A stretch of 64,000 nucleotides of DNA from Vulcanimicrobium sp035943995 (GCA_035943995.1 DASZBS010000028.1:1-64000), one strand, 5' to 3'; numbered from the stretch's first letter, positions 32,933-41,343 are shown. The notes: a model not told the origin generated them from the sequence alone. Numbers and translations are program-made.

Positions 32933-33220
32933 TCATCGCCTCGCCTTCATGCAATAGTAGGCGGCCTCGATCGAGTAGCTTATCGACGCGCGCAGACAGA
33001 CACACGCGAAGAGTACCTCGGACGCGCATGTGGCATCGGCGGCCCTATATCGGAAGCCGCCGGTGGACTCGTCGGCGCTCGCATCGATCCCGTTTTGTTG
33101 CAGGAAGCGGACGACCCCGTCGGCATTGAAGTCGGCGGCCTGCACCAGGCCGTCCATGTTCTGGTGCTCGTCGTTCGTCACGTCCGCCATCGTGGCGTGG
33201 AACTCGGTGAGCGGCGCCAT
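32933..33220 (-). CDS. Uncharacterised small protein paired with an XRE regulator
   Basis: This 95-residue protein begins acidic (TEFHATMADVTNDEHQNMDG), contains GVVRFLQQNGIDASADESTG, and ends with a Cys-rich hydrophobic stretch (CASEVLFACVCLRASISYS). It matches no family I know. GAGGTGA lies eight bases before the ATG at 33220 (a GTG immediately upstream is also possible). Its stop codon abuts the start of the XRE regulator, so translation is coupled. Confidence 0.5.
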   Translation of the reverse strand: MAPLTEFHATMADVTNDEHQNMDGLVQAADFNADGVVRFLQQNGIDASADESTGGFRYRAADATCASEVLFACVCLRASISYSIEAAYYCMKARR

Positions 33221-33471
33221 CACGCGGTCACCTCGCCGGTTTGATCAAACGGACGGCTTTCGGCAGCGGAAAAACCGCGCCGAGGGCTCGACGTCAATAC
33301 GTCGAACTCGCAGGTTGTCATTCGATGTTTACCTCATCGGGTGACGGGCTCGGTCGGTGCTTCGAACACCGGCCGGGCCGCTTTAGTAATAAATCGCGAA
33401 ATACTTCGCGGTGAAATTATAGCACGAACATGCGTTCGCATCAATGCTGCGAGCGCACGAATTTCGATACG
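33221..33471. other. Intergenic gap with AT-rich stretch and short dyad
   Basis: No coding capacity was recognised. Bases 33382-33430 are AT-rich and contain a perfect 6-bp dyad CGCGAA-ATAC-TTCGCG (33395-33410), a possible operator or weak hairpin. It lies upstream of the 95-residue/XRE operon and downstream of the methyltransferase. Confidence 0.4.
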
Positions 33472-34203
33472 TTACGGGCGGCGCATCAGGTAGAACACAT
33501 AGCCGTACGTGTCGCCGTGCACGTGGAAGAGATCGATCTCACGGCGCTGGTCCGCGAGAAACTCGAGCGCGGCCGGATCGATCGCGTGGTCGCGTTCGAG
33601 CGCGTCCATCCGGCGCGCGAGCGGTGCGTAATAGTCGTTGAGCCACGCTGACTTCGGTAACACGAACTTCGCCAAGCGCTCGTAGCCGCAGCGTTCGACG
33701 GTATGGAGGTTCTCGGCGACCGGACGCATCGCCGGGTACGCTTCCTCCCAGAACGTGCGCGCGGGCGCCGGCGGGTCGTCGACGAGCCAACTGAGCTCCG
33801 AAACGACGACGTACCCGCCGCGGCGCACGAACGGCTGCCACGCGCGCAGGCCGCGTTCGAAGCCCATGATGTAGATCGCGCCTTCGGACCAGACGAGGTC
33901 GAACGAGTCCGGCACGAACGTCAGCGCGTCCATCGACGCGCGCATCGGGTGGATGTTCTCCGCAAGCCCGGCGGCACGGGCGCGTTGCATCAGCTCGTCC
34001 AGAAACGGCTGGTGCAGATCGACCGCCGTCACGGTGCCGCCCGTCCCGCGGGCGAGGACGAGCGTCTGCGCGCCGGGGCCGCAGCCGACGTCTAGGATCC
34101 GCGACCGCGCCGGCAGTTTCAGCAGCATCCGCAGCGCGCGTTCGGTGGACGCGTCGTCGCCGGGGCCTTCCCGCGGCAGGCCGGCGTGGAGTTCGAAGAA
34201 CAT
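33472..34203 (-). CDS. SAM-dependent class I methyltransferase
   Basis: This is a protein of about 243 residues with the Rossmann-like SAM fold. Motif I is ILDVGCGPGAQTLVLARG, then VTAVDLHQPFLDEL (acidic loop) and FDLVWSEGAIYIMGF (motif IV). The N-terminus FFELHAGLPREGPGDD is shared with small-molecule methyltransferases of the YjhP kind. The substrate is unknown. Start choice: ATG 34203 after AAGGAG (close spacing) or ATG 34215; residues upstream of these look non-coding. It is divergent from the CHAD gene with 34 bases between. Confidence 0.85.
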   Translation of the reverse strand: MFFELHAGLPREGPGDDASTERALRMLLKLPARSRILDVGCGPGAQTLVLARGTGGTVTAVDLHQPFLDELMQRARAAGLAENIHPMRASMDALTFVPDSFDLVWSEGAIYIMGFERGLRAWQPFVRRGGYVVVSELSWLVDDPPAPARTFWEEAYPAMRPVAENLHTVERCGYERLAKFVLPKSAWLNDYYAPLARRMDALERDHAIDPAALEFLADQRREIDLFHVHGDTYGYVFYLMRRP

Positions 34204-34237
34204 TGTCTCCTTCATTCCCTTTCGCGGAGGCTGCGGC

Positions 34238-35143
34238 ATGGACGGTTTGGTCGAACGCAAGCCGGAGATCGAGCCGCCCGCGCTCGATGCGGCTGCTCGG
34301 ATCGGCGACGTCGCACGCGCCGCGCTCGCCGCATCGGTCGAATGCATCGTTCGCTACGACGCGAAGCTGCGGCTCGAGCCGAACGAAGAGGTCGTGCATC
34401 ATGCGCGCGTCGCGGTGCGGCGGCTGCGCAGCGACCTTCGCACGTTCTTGCCGCTGTTCGACGCGGAATGGGCGTGCGCGCTGCGCGAACGGCTATCGTG
34501 GCTGCAAGACGGGCTGTCGGCGGCGCGCGACGCCGACGTGCTCATCACCGGGCTGCGCCACCGGAGCGAAGCGCTTCCGGATGCCGACCGCGGCGAACTC
34601 GACGAGCTGCTGCAGCCGTTCCGCGGCGAGCGGGAAGTGGCGTACGAGCGCGTCCGCGCGATGCTCCGCGACGAGCGCTACGTTTCGCTCCTGCAAGACT
34701 TGGTCGATGCGGCGAACCGCCCGCCGTTGACGGCCGCCGCGGACGAACGGGCGTGCGACGCCATCCCCGCGATCGTGGACGATGCCTGGTCGGCGCTGCG
34801 CAAGCGGGTGCGGAAGCGTTCGCGCCCCCCGTCCGACCGCGAGCTGCACCGGATCCGGATCGCCGCAAAACGCGTGCGCTACGCGGCTGAAGCGGTCGCG
34901 CCGGTCGCCGGGCGCCCGGCTCGCGCGCTAGCGCGTGCGACCGAACGCGTGCAGACGATCTTGGGGGACGAGCACGACGCGGTCGCCGCTTGCCGCCGCT
35001 TACGGGAGATGGCGCACGGAGAGCACGCATTTCTGGCGGGCCAGCTCGCCGCGCTCGAAATCCTCGCGCAGGACGACGCGCGCGCATCGTGGCGCGGCGC
35101 ATGGCGCGCAGCGAAGCGCGCACACCGGCGCCTCCGCCGCTGA
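34238..35143 (+). CDS. CHAD-domain protein
   Basis: This 301-residue all-helical protein contains conserved histidines and basic residues. It has EEVVHHARVAVRRLRSDLRT, and the second half-repeat ELHRIRIAAKRVRYAAEAVA followed by ILGDEHDAVAACRRLREMA. CHAD domains bind inorganic polyphosphate, often with a CYTH triphosphatase, which is absent here. GCGGAGG seven bases upstream supports ATG 34238. It is divergent from a methyltransferase and converges on the polymerase gene. Confidence 0.9.
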   Translation: MDGLVERKPEIEPPALDAAARIGDVARAALAASVECIVRYDAKLRLEPNEEVVHHARVAVRRLRSDLRTFLPLFDAEWACALRERLSWLQDGLSAARDADVLITGLRHRSEALPDADRGELDELLQPFRGEREVAYERVRAMLRDERYVSLLQDLVDAANRPPLTAAADERACDAIPAIVDDAWSALRKRVRKRSRPPSDRELHRIRIAAKRVRYAAEAVAPVAGRPARALARATERVQTILGDEHDAVAACRRLREMAHGEHAFLAGQLAALEILAQDDARASWRGAWRAAKRAHRRLRR

Positions 35144-35153
35144 GGGCGCTCCG

Positions 35154-36167
35154 TCAGCCGTCCGCGGCCTCCGCGCGCTTCACGCCGCGCGGCTTCTTCG
35201 CGGGCTTTTCCGGGATGAAGCGCGTCATGTCGAGCCGGCCCGTCTTCTGCGCGAGCGGCGCCCACAGATCGCCGACCTGCACGAACCGGTCGCGCACGTT
35301 GTCGAGCCGGAAGTCTTCGATCTCGATCCCCGCTTCGATCTCCTCGAAGGTCACCGGCGTCGATACCGTCGCGCGCGGCGTCGCGCGCACCGAATACACC
35401 GACGCGAGCGTCTTGCCCCACGCGTTCTGGTTGTAGTCGACCAGCACGCGGCCGGCGGGGCGCTTCGCGATGCGGTACTCCGCGGTGATCACGTCGGGGT
35501 GCAGGCGCTCCATCGTCTGCGCGAACGCTTTGGCGAACGTCCACACGTCCTTCTGCAACGGGCCGCGCTCGATCGGGACGTAGATGTGGATGCCGGCCGA
35601 GCCCGACGTCTTCGCGTACGGCGTGATGCCCAGGTCCACCAGCGCGTCGCGCACGTGCAGCGCGCACGCGCGCACCGTCGCGAACGACGTCCCGCCGCCT
35701 TTCACCGGATCGAGGTCGAAGTGCAGGTAGTCGGGGCGGTCGGTGTCGTCGCAGCGCGAGTACCACTCGTTGAGGTCGATGCAGCCCAGGTTCACCAACC
35801 ACAGCAGCGACGCGAGGTCGTCGACCATCGGGAACGCGATGACGCTGCCCGAGCCGTGCTCGATCGGGCACGTGCGCAGCCACGGCGGCGCGTTGGGCGG
35901 CGTGCGCTTCATGTAGAAGAACTCGCCCGTCTGACCGTTGGGCCAGCGCTTCATCACCTGGGCGCGGTCCTGCATGATGGGGATCAGGAACGGCGACACG
36001 TCCGCGTAGTACTGCAGCAGGTCGCCCTTGGTCGCGCCCGTCGCAGGAAAGAAGACCTTGTGCAGGTTGGTGACCCCCACCGTCCGGTCGCCGATCCGCA
36101 GCGTCGCGTCGCGCTCGCGAGGGATCGGGAAGCTTCCGGGCTCAATCTTCGAGGTCGTGTTTCGCGT
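35154..36167 (-). CDS. LigD-type primase-polymerase (NHEJ polymerase domain)
   Basis: This is a protein of about 337 residues corresponding to the stand-alone polymerase domain of LigD, an archaeo-eukaryotic primase fold that fills gaps with (ribo)nucleotides at breaks. Visible are VTNLHKVFFPATGATKGDLL, the metal-binding YLHFDLDP, the nucleotide-binding TSGSAGIHIYVPIERG, and a third acidic site near RVLVDYNQNA. A basic C-terminal tail (KPAKKPRGVKR) is likely DNA-binding. The matching ligase is at 27624. The likely ATG at 36167 lies inside the first codons of the divergent exonuclease gene. Confidence 0.92.
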   Translation of the reverse strand, partial: TRNTTSKIEPGSFPIPRERDATLRIGDRTVGVTNLHKVFFPATGATKGDLLQYYADVSPFLIPIMQDRAQVMKRWPNGQTGEFFYMKRTPPNAPPWLRTCPIEHGSGSVIAFPMVDDLASLLWLVNLGCIDLNEWYSRCDDTDRPDYLHFDLDPVKGGGTSFATVRACALHVRDALVDLGITPYAKTSGSAGIHIYVPIERGPLQKDVWTFAKAFAQTMERLHPDVITAEYRIAKRPAGRVLVDYNQNAWGKTLASVYSVRATPRATVSTPVTFEEIEAGIEIEDFRLDNVRDRFVQVGDLWAPLAQKTGRLDMTRFIPEKPAKKPRGVKRAEAADG

Positions 36168-36933
36168 CATCACCTGCAACCTAAACGGGATCCGCGCTGC
36201 TGCGCGCAAGGGCTTCTTCACCTGGATGGACGCTCAGGACCCCGACGTCCTGTGTCTCCAGGAGACCAAGGCGCAGGAGCACCAGCTGCCGCCCGAGGCG
36301 CTCGATCTCACGCGCTACAACTACGCGTTCGTCGACGCGCAGAAAAAAGGCTACTCCGGGGTCGCGGTCTACGCCAAGCAGCAGCCCGCCCGGATCGTGC
36401 GCGGCCTCGGCATGGAAGACATGGACGCGGAAGGCCGCTTCGTGCGGATGGACTTCGAGAACGGGTTGTCGGTCGCGTCGCTGTACGTGCCGTCGGGCAC
36501 GACCGGCCCCGCGCGCCAAGCGGTCAAGGAGAACTTCCTCGACCGGTTCATCGCCAACCTCGCGCAGATGAAGGCCGAAGGGCATCCGTTCATCGTGTGC
36601 GGCGACTACAACATCGCGCACCTCGACATCGACGTGTTCAGCGTGAAGTCGTGCACCGGCGTGACGGGGTTTCTGCCGCAAGAGCGCGCGTGGATGGACG
36701 ACGTGCTGGACCGCGTCGGTTGGGTCGACGCGTTCCGCGTCGCGCGGCCGGACGACAAGAAACAGTTCACCTGGTGGTCCGGCTGGAAAGGCGCCTGGGA
36801 GAACAACCTCGGCTGGCGCATCGACTATCAGCTCGTCACGCCGGACCTCGCGCCGCACGTGCGGTCGGCGTCGATCTATCGCGACGAGCGCTTCTCCGAT
36901 CACGCGCCCGTCACGATAGATTACGACTTCTAA
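36157..36933 (+). CDS. xthA: Exodeoxyribonuclease III / AP endonuclease
   Basis: This 258-residue EEP-fold enzyme cleaves at abasic sites and removes 3' blocks. Motifs in order: ITCNLNGIRAA, CLQETKAQ (metal-binding Glu), VCGDYNIAHLDID (catalytic Asp/Asn), WMDDVLDRVGWVDAFR, TWWSGWKGAWENNLGWRIDY and FSDHAPVTIDY (catalytic His). GTG 36157 gives the standard N-terminus VFRVITCN. It overlaps the divergent polymerase start by 11 bases. With that polymerase and the neighbouring basic protein it forms a DNA-repair/chromatin patch. Confidence 0.94.
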   Translation: MFRVITCNLNGIRAAARKGFFTWMDAQDPDVLCLQETKAQEHQLPPEALDLTRYNYAFVDAQKKGYSGVAVYAKQQPARIVRGLGMEDMDAEGRFVRMDFENGLSVASLYVPSGTTGPARQAVKENFLDRFIANLAQMKAEGHPFIVCGDYNIAHLDIDVFSVKSCTGVTGFLPQERAWMDDVLDRVGWVDAFRVARPDDKKQFTWWSGWKGAWENNLGWRIDYQLVTPDLAPHVRSASIYRDERFSDHAPVTIDYDF

Positions 36934-36948
36934 CCGCGCGACCGCGCG

Positions 36949-37419
36949 TCAGGCCTTCTTCTTCCGGCCGCCGGTCCGCCGCTTCGGGACCTTTTTCCCG
37001 GCCGCGCGCGCTTCGGAGAGCCCGATCGCGATCGCCTGTTTGCGGCTCTTCACCTTGCCGCCCTTGCCGCCCGGACCGCTGCGCGCCTTGCCGCTCTTGT
37101 AGCGCTTCATCTCGGTGTGCACGGTCTCGGACGCACCCTTGCTGTACTTGCGGCGTGACGCGCTCTTCTTGCGGCCGCCGGCCTTCTTGCGGCCGTTCGC
37201 GGACTTCTTGCGCGTGCCGGTCGACTTCTTGCGGGTCGGCGTGCTCTTCTTGCGTGCGGTCGTTTTCTTGCGAGCGCCGGTGCTCTTCTTGCGCGCGCCG
37301 GTCGTCTTCTTGCGCGTACCGGTGCTCTTCTTGCGGGCCGTCGTCTTCTTGCGCGCCGTCGTGGTCTTCTTGCGGCCGGAACTCTTCTTCCGGCGCGTCG
37401 TGGTCGAACGGGTTGCCAT
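36949..37419 (-). CDS. Histone H1-like Lys/Arg-repeat protein with DUF6496-type C-terminus
   Basis: This 156-residue protein is extremely basic. Residues about 9-90 are tandem 6-7-residue units of the form (T/S)xxRKK (TTARKKTTARKKSTGTRKK and so on), as in eukaryotic H1 tails and bacterial histone-like proteins. The C-terminal 60 residues (ETVHTEMKRYKSGKARSG, then SRKQAIAIGLSEARAAGKKV) look like the DUF6496 domain found in many bacterial basic proteins. It is probably a DNA compaction or protection protein. AAAGGAGGG lies upstream of ATG 37419. The gene converges on exonuclease III, 15 bases apart. The repeats are also visible in the DNA (about 37156-37400). Confidence 0.85.
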   Translation of the reverse strand: MATRSTTTRRKKSSGRKKTTTARKKTTARKKSTGTRKKTTGARKKSTGARKKTTARKKSTPTRKKSTGTRKKSANGRKKAGGRKKSASRRKYSKGASETVHTEMKRYKSGKARSGPGGKGGKVKSRKQAIAIGLSEARAAGKKVPKRRTGGRKKKA

Positions 37420-37519
37420 CGGCAGTCCCTCCTTTGCCGACTGCGTACCCGCTTTGCGTCGGGTCGCAACCGCGCCGTGCGGGAGCGGGGCGCGCTTCGC
37501 ACGAATCGGCGGCGCAGCG

Positions 37520-37987
37520 ATGACACCTTCACCTGTCGGTGAGATCCGGATCGACACGACGGTCGAGAAAGCCGCCGACAGCGCGGCGTGCGGGATCCGC
37601 GTGGAAACGGCGGACGTCGTACGGTGGTTCGGCCGCAAGAGCCGCGTGCCGGTCGTCGCGACCATCAACGGCCATACGTGGCGCAGTTCGCTGTCGCCGA
37701 TGGGCGGCTGCCACATGCTCGCGGTCAACGCCGATGTGCGCGCCGGCGCGGGCGTCGCCGGCGGCGACCGCGTGACGCTGACGCTGCGCGAAGACACGGC
37801 CGAACGCACCATCGACGTCCCCGACGACCTCGGGCGCGCGCTCGAGAGCGCGAAGATGCGCGCCGCATTCGATGCGATGGCGTTCAGCCACCGCAAAGAG
37901 TGGGTTCTCGCCGTGCAGGACGCCAAGCGGCCGCAGACGCGCGAAAAGCGCATCGCGGACTGCGTCGCCGCGATGCGCTCGCGCTAA
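37520..37987 (+). CDS. DUF1905/YdeI-type small protein
   Basis: This 155-residue protein has an N-terminal DUF1905 barrel-like segment (VVRWFGRKSRVPVVATINGH, SPMGGCHMLAVNADVR, GDRVTLTLREDT) and a C-terminal YdeI/OmpD-associated helical motif (ALESAKMRAAFDAMAFSHRK). The function is unknown. ATG 37520 is chosen because upstream codons read antisense to the Lys/Arg repeats. It is divergent from the histone-like gene and converges on the small NPQPLPP gene, nine bases apart. Confidence 0.85.
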   Translation: MTPSPVGEIRIDTTVEKAADSAACGIRVETADVVRWFGRKSRVPVVATINGHTWRSSLSPMGGCHMLAVNADVRAGAGVAGGDRVTLTLREDTAERTIDVPDDLGRALESAKMRAAFDAMAFSHRKEWVLAVQDAKRPQTREKRIADCVAAMRSR

Positions 37988-37996
37988 GCCGGCGCC

Positions 37997-38206
37997 TTAC
38001 TGCTCGGTCTCGGCCCCGCCGTGCTGAAAGAGTTGCGGCTCCGCGATGATCCCGATGATGATGCGCGGGTTCACGAACACCGCCTTGCCCTTATGCTGGC
38101 CGAGTGAGCGCTGGATCGCGGTCGTGACCGTCTCGGTGAGGTGTCCGATGTCGATGCTGCCGCGTTGCACCGGCGGCAGCGGCTGCGGGTTGAGTTCGTT
38201 GCTCAT
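37997..38206 (-). CDS. Small NPQPLPP-motif protein
   Basis: This 69-residue protein starts with a proline-rich segment ELNPQPLPPVQRG, followed by a helical stretch (IGHLTETVTTAIQRSLGQHK) and a hydrophobic beta-like end (KAVFVNPRIIIGIIAEPQLF). It has no Cys, signal or TM. From memory, LNPQPLPP-bearing small proteins occur scattered across bacteria without known function. CAGGAG precedes ATG 38206, which overlaps the stop of the eight-Cys gene by four bases, indicating coupled translation and a joint function. Confidence 0.65.
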   Translation of the reverse strand: MSNELNPQPLPPVQRGSIDIGHLTETVTTAIQRSLGQHKGKAVFVNPRIIIGIIAEPQLFQHGGAETEQ

Positions 38207-38655
38207 GCTGATGCTCCTGAGGCGGACGGCGTCGCGACCGACACCATGAGGTCGGTCGGCGCGAGTGGTTCGGTGAGGACTTGCGGGCACCGGCGGCACG
38301 CGGCGATGCCTTCTTGGCGCCACCACCGGCAGCGCGGACGAATCGCGCACCGCGCGATGCGGTCGACGACTTCGGGCATCTGCGCCACGACGCGCGTCGC
38401 GAGCCCGCATTTTCCGGCCCCGAAATGAGCGCAGCGCGACTCCTGACACGACCCCGCGAAGCGCAGGATGGAGCGCACGGGGAGCTCCGCCGGGATCAGA
38501 TCGATCAGCGGCTGCGGATCGACGAGCTCGGGCAGGATCTCGACCGCGACCGCGGCCTCCGCGTCGCGCACGATTCCGAGGACTTTGGCATCGGGCAGGC
38601 GGGGATCGGCGCTCGGGCACTGCACCCCGTCGACGATGATCTCGATGTTCGGCAC
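38203..38655 (-). CDS. Eight-cysteine protein, putative metal or Fe-S binding
   Basis: This 150-residue protein has Cys13 in an N-terminal beta segment and seven Cys in a core: Cys70-x4-Cys75-x7-Cys83-x19-Cys103-x5-Cys109-x10-Cys120-x2-Cys123. Surrounding motifs are AGSCQESRCAHFGAGKCGLA and CAIRPRCRWWRQEGIAACRR. Similar sequences, from memory, occur in cyanobacteria and other phyla as hypothetical proteins. The spacing suggests one or two metal or Fe-S sites. It lies 49 bases after the CysNC gene on the same strand and is coupled to the small NPQPLPP gene. Confidence 0.65.
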   Translation of the reverse strand: MPNIEIIVDGVQCPSADPRLPDAKVLGIVRDAEAAVAVEILPELVDPQPLIDLIPAELPVRSILRFAGSCQESRCAHFGAGKCGLATRVVAQMPEVVDRIARCAIRPRCRWWRQEGIAACRRCPQVLTEPLAPTDLMVSVATPSASGASA

Positions 38656-38704
38656 GGCACCCCCGTTTCTGACGGCGAGACCGTCCGATTGTGCCCCGCC
38701 ACGC

Positions 38705-40531
38705 TTACGGCGCGCTTACGCGGGCCATGGACGCCGCGAGGCGGACGGAGTCGACCACGAACTCGACCGCCGCCGCGACGCTCGCGCGAACGTCGTTGCG
38801 CTCGGTGTCGAGCACGAGGTCCGGCCGCTCCGGGACGTCGTACGGCGCGTCGATGCCGGTGAAGCCGCGAATCTCGCCGGCGCGTGCGCGCGCGTACAGG
38901 TGCTTGGGGTCGCGCGATTCGCAGGTGGCGAGCGACGCGGAGACGAAGGCCTCGCGGAACGCGTCGCCCACGATGGCTTTCGCGCGTCCCCGGTCCGCCG
39001 CGGCGGGCGAGACGAGCGAGATCAGCGCGACCGCGCCGCCGTCCGCGAGCAGCTTGCCGACTTCCGCGACGCGGCGGATGTTCTCGCGCCGGCCCTCGTC
39101 GGAGAAGTCGAGATCGCTCGTCAGCCCGCTGCGCAGCGTGTCGCCGTCGAGCGCGTACACGCGGTAGCCACGCCGGAACAGCTCGCGCTCGACGTGCATC
39201 GCGATCGTGGTCTTCCCCGCGCCCGGCAAACCGGTGAGCCATAGCACGAGCCCGCGATGGCCGTTGCGTTCCGCGCGCTCGGCCGACGTCACGAGGTGCG
39301 ACGACGCGAACACGTTCGCGCCCTGCGGGTGCAGCTCGACGGCGTGCGCGGCGGCGATGGGCAGACCGCGCCGCGCGATCGCGCAGCGTTCGTCCTGGTC
39401 GAGTGCGATCGGCACCGCGGTCCGTAACGCGAGCGCATAGACGGTTCCGCGCGACGCGAGCCCGTGTTCGGCGGGCTGCAGGGTCCGGGGATCGACTGCC
39501 TCGAGCACCGCGACGACGCGCGCCGACACGTCCGTGCTGCCGGCGCGCAGCCGGATCGTCTCGTCGACGTGCGGAGGCTCGCGGTCGAACCAGCACGCGC
39601 GAACGTGGAGCGATCGCACGACGACGGGTGGGTCGGCGTCGTGGGACAGCACGTCGCCGCGGTCGACGTACACGGGCGCGTCGAACACGACGCCGACGGG
39701 TGTGCCCGGGCCGGCGGACCGCACGTCGTTCGGCCACGCGCGCAGCGCGGCGACGCGAACGGTCGTGCCGGCCGGCGACACGCGCACGATGTCGCCCACC
39801 GCGATGCGCCCTTGGCGCACCGTCCCCGCGACGATGCGCTCGTCGCCGCGGCGATAGACATCCTGCACCCAGATGCGCAGCGGCTCGTGCGCGGCGCGGT
39901 CCGCGCGCGGCACGACCGCTTCGAGCAGCTCGGTGAGCGCCGGACCGCCGTACCACGGCGTGCGCTCCGACCGCGTCGCCACGTTGTCGCCGTCGCGGGC
40001 GGACACGGGCACGATCGCGTTTACCGCGACGCCGACCGCTTCGAGCGCCTCGCGCGCGGCGTAGCCGGCCGCGGCGATGAGCTCCGGCTCGACGCCGCCG
40101 TCGATCTTGTTGACGGCGACGATCACGTGCGCCACGTCGAGCAGTCCGAGGAGATAGATGTGGCGGCGCGTCTGGTCCTCGACGCCGCGCTGCGCGTCGA
40201 CGACGAGGATCGCCGCGTCCGCGTCGCTCGCGCCGGTCATCGCGTTGGCGAGAAACTCCTCGTGACCGGGCGCGTCGATGATCGCGAAGCGCCGCTCGCC
40301 CAAGCGGAACCACACGCGCGTCGTGTCGATGGTGACGGCTTGATCGCGTTCGTCCTGCAGCGCGTCGAGCGCGAACGCCCACTCCGTCGCGAAGCCGCGC
40401 CGCCGGCTGCTCGCGACGATCTCGGCGATGCGCGCGGGCGGCAGCGCGCCCGTGTCGTGCAGCAGGCGGCCGATCAGCGTCGACTTGCCGTGATCGACGT
40501 GGCCGAGTACGACGATGCGTGCGTCGCTCAC
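38705..40531 (-). CDS. cysN: Bifunctional sulfate adenylyltransferase subunit 1 / APS kinase (CysN-CysC fusion)
   Basis: This 608-residue fusion makes PAPS from sulfate. Residues 1 to about 420 form the CysN GTPase with GHVDHGKSTLIGRLL, the switch-II DAPGHEEF and NKID; GTP hydrolysis drives ATP sulfurylase. Residues about 430-608 form CysC, with the P-loop WLTGLPGAGKTTIA, LDGDTLRSGLTSDLDFS, and GFTGIDAPYDVPERPDLVLD. PAPS serves assimilation or sulfotransfer. The start overlaps the cysD stop (ATGA). The upstream amino-sugar genes leave open whether PAPS here feeds sulfated glycans; no sulfotransferase is visible in the window. Confidence 0.95.
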   Translation of the reverse strand: MSDARIVVLGHVDHGKSTLIGRLLHDTGALPPARIAEIVASSRRRGFATEWAFALDALQDERDQAVTIDTTRVWFRLGERRFAIIDAPGHEEFLANAMTGASDADAAILVVDAQRGVEDQTRRHIYLLGLLDVAHVIVAVNKIDGGVEPELIAAAGYAAREALEAVGVAVNAIVPVSARDGDNVATRSERTPWYGGPALTELLEAVVPRADRAAHEPLRIWVQDVYRRGDERIVAGTVRQGRIAVGDIVRVSPAGTTVRVAALRAWPNDVRSAGPGTPVGVVFDAPVYVDRGDVLSHDADPPVVVRSLHVRACWFDREPPHVDETIRLRAGSTDVSARVVAVLEAVDPRTLQPAEHGLASRGTVYALALRTAVPIALDQDERCAIARRGLPIAAAHAVELHPQGANVFASSHLVTSAERAERNGHRGLVLWLTGLPGAGKTTIAMHVERELFRRGYRVYALDGDTLRSGLTSDLDFSDEGRRENIRRVAEVGKLLADGGAVALISLVSPAAADRGRAKAIVGDAFREAFVSASLATCESRDPKHLYARARAGEIRGFTGIDAPYDVPERPDLVLDTERNDVRASVAAAVEFVVDSVRLAASMARVSAP

Positions 40532-41343
40532 ATGTACCCGCCCGTGCGGAGCCGTTCGAACGACGCCTCGCTCTCATGATCCATGGTGCGCCCCGCCCGC
40601 TCGGGCTCGCGCGTGGCCGCGAGCTCCGCGATGATCGCGTCGAGCGTCGCGGCGTCGCTGGCTATCGGCGTCGTGATGTTCTTCTCGCCCAGCGAGCGAT
40701 AGCGCATGCCCTCGCGCGCGAGGTACAGCGACACGAACGGGATGTGGTCCTGCGCGTGATAGCGCCACACGTCGAGCTCCGTCCACGCGAGCAGCGGATG
40801 CACGCGCACGTGGCCGCCGTGCGGGATCTCGGTCAGCGTGTAGCCCCAGAACTCCGGCGGCTGCTCGCGCACGTTCCAGCCGCCGTCGAGCGAGCGCGGG
40901 CTCACGAGGCGTTCCTTCGCGCGCGTTGCTTGCTCGTCGCGGCGGATGCCGACGAACACCGCGCGGTAACCCTCGCGCGCCAGCAGCCCGCGCAAGCCTT
41001 CGGTCTTACGCGCCGCCGCGCGCGATTGCGGCGGCAGCGCCGGATCGCACGACTCCTCGGGCGGGCACATCTCGACGCGCAGGTCGAGGTTCCACTCGCG
41101 CGCGATGCGGTCGCGAAACGCGTACACCTCGGGCAACTCCATGCCGGTGTCGAGCTGGACCACGGGCATCGGGACGACGCCGAGGAACGCTTTGCGCATC
41201 AGCCACAGCAGCGCGGTGCTGTCCTTACCCATCGACCACAAGACGCAGCACGGCGCGAACAACCGGTACGCGTCGCGAATGATGGCGACCGCGCCGCCTT
41301 CCAGCTGGTCGAGCTCCTGCGCCGCGCGCTCCCGTTCCGGCAT
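40528..41343 (-). CDS. cysD: Sulfate adenylyltransferase subunit 2 (CysD)
   Basis: This 271-residue ATP-sulfurylase catalytic subunit of the PP-loop superfamily has the pyrophosphate loop VLWSMGKDSTALLWL, the VQLDTGMELPEVYAFRD segment, AVFVGIRRDEQATRAKER and WTELDVWRYHAQDHIPFVSL. It forms APS with CysN. I chose ATG 41343; residues upstream are Arg/Pro-rich and non-coding in look. It overlaps cysN by four bases and lies 130 bases after the acyltransferase gene. Confidence 0.95.
   Translation of the reverse strand: MPERERAAQELDQLEGGAVAIIRDAYRLFAPCCVLWSMGKDSTALLWLMRKAFLGVVPMPVVQLDTGMELPEVYAFRDRIAREWNLDLRVEMCPPEESCDPALPPQSRAAARKTEGLRGLLAREGYRAVFVGIRRDEQATRAKERLVSPRSLDGGWNVREQPPEFWGYTLTEIPHGGHVRVHPLLAWTELDVWRYHAQDHIPFVSLYLAREGMRYRSLGEKNITTPIASDAATLDAIIAELAATREPERAGRTMDHESEASFERLRTGGYM

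Noticed and set aside
36949..37419. RKK tandem repeats as a possible CRISPR or minisatellite array
   Set aside because: Repeats are 18-21 bases without unique spacers and are in frame in a gene with a strong ribosome-binding site.
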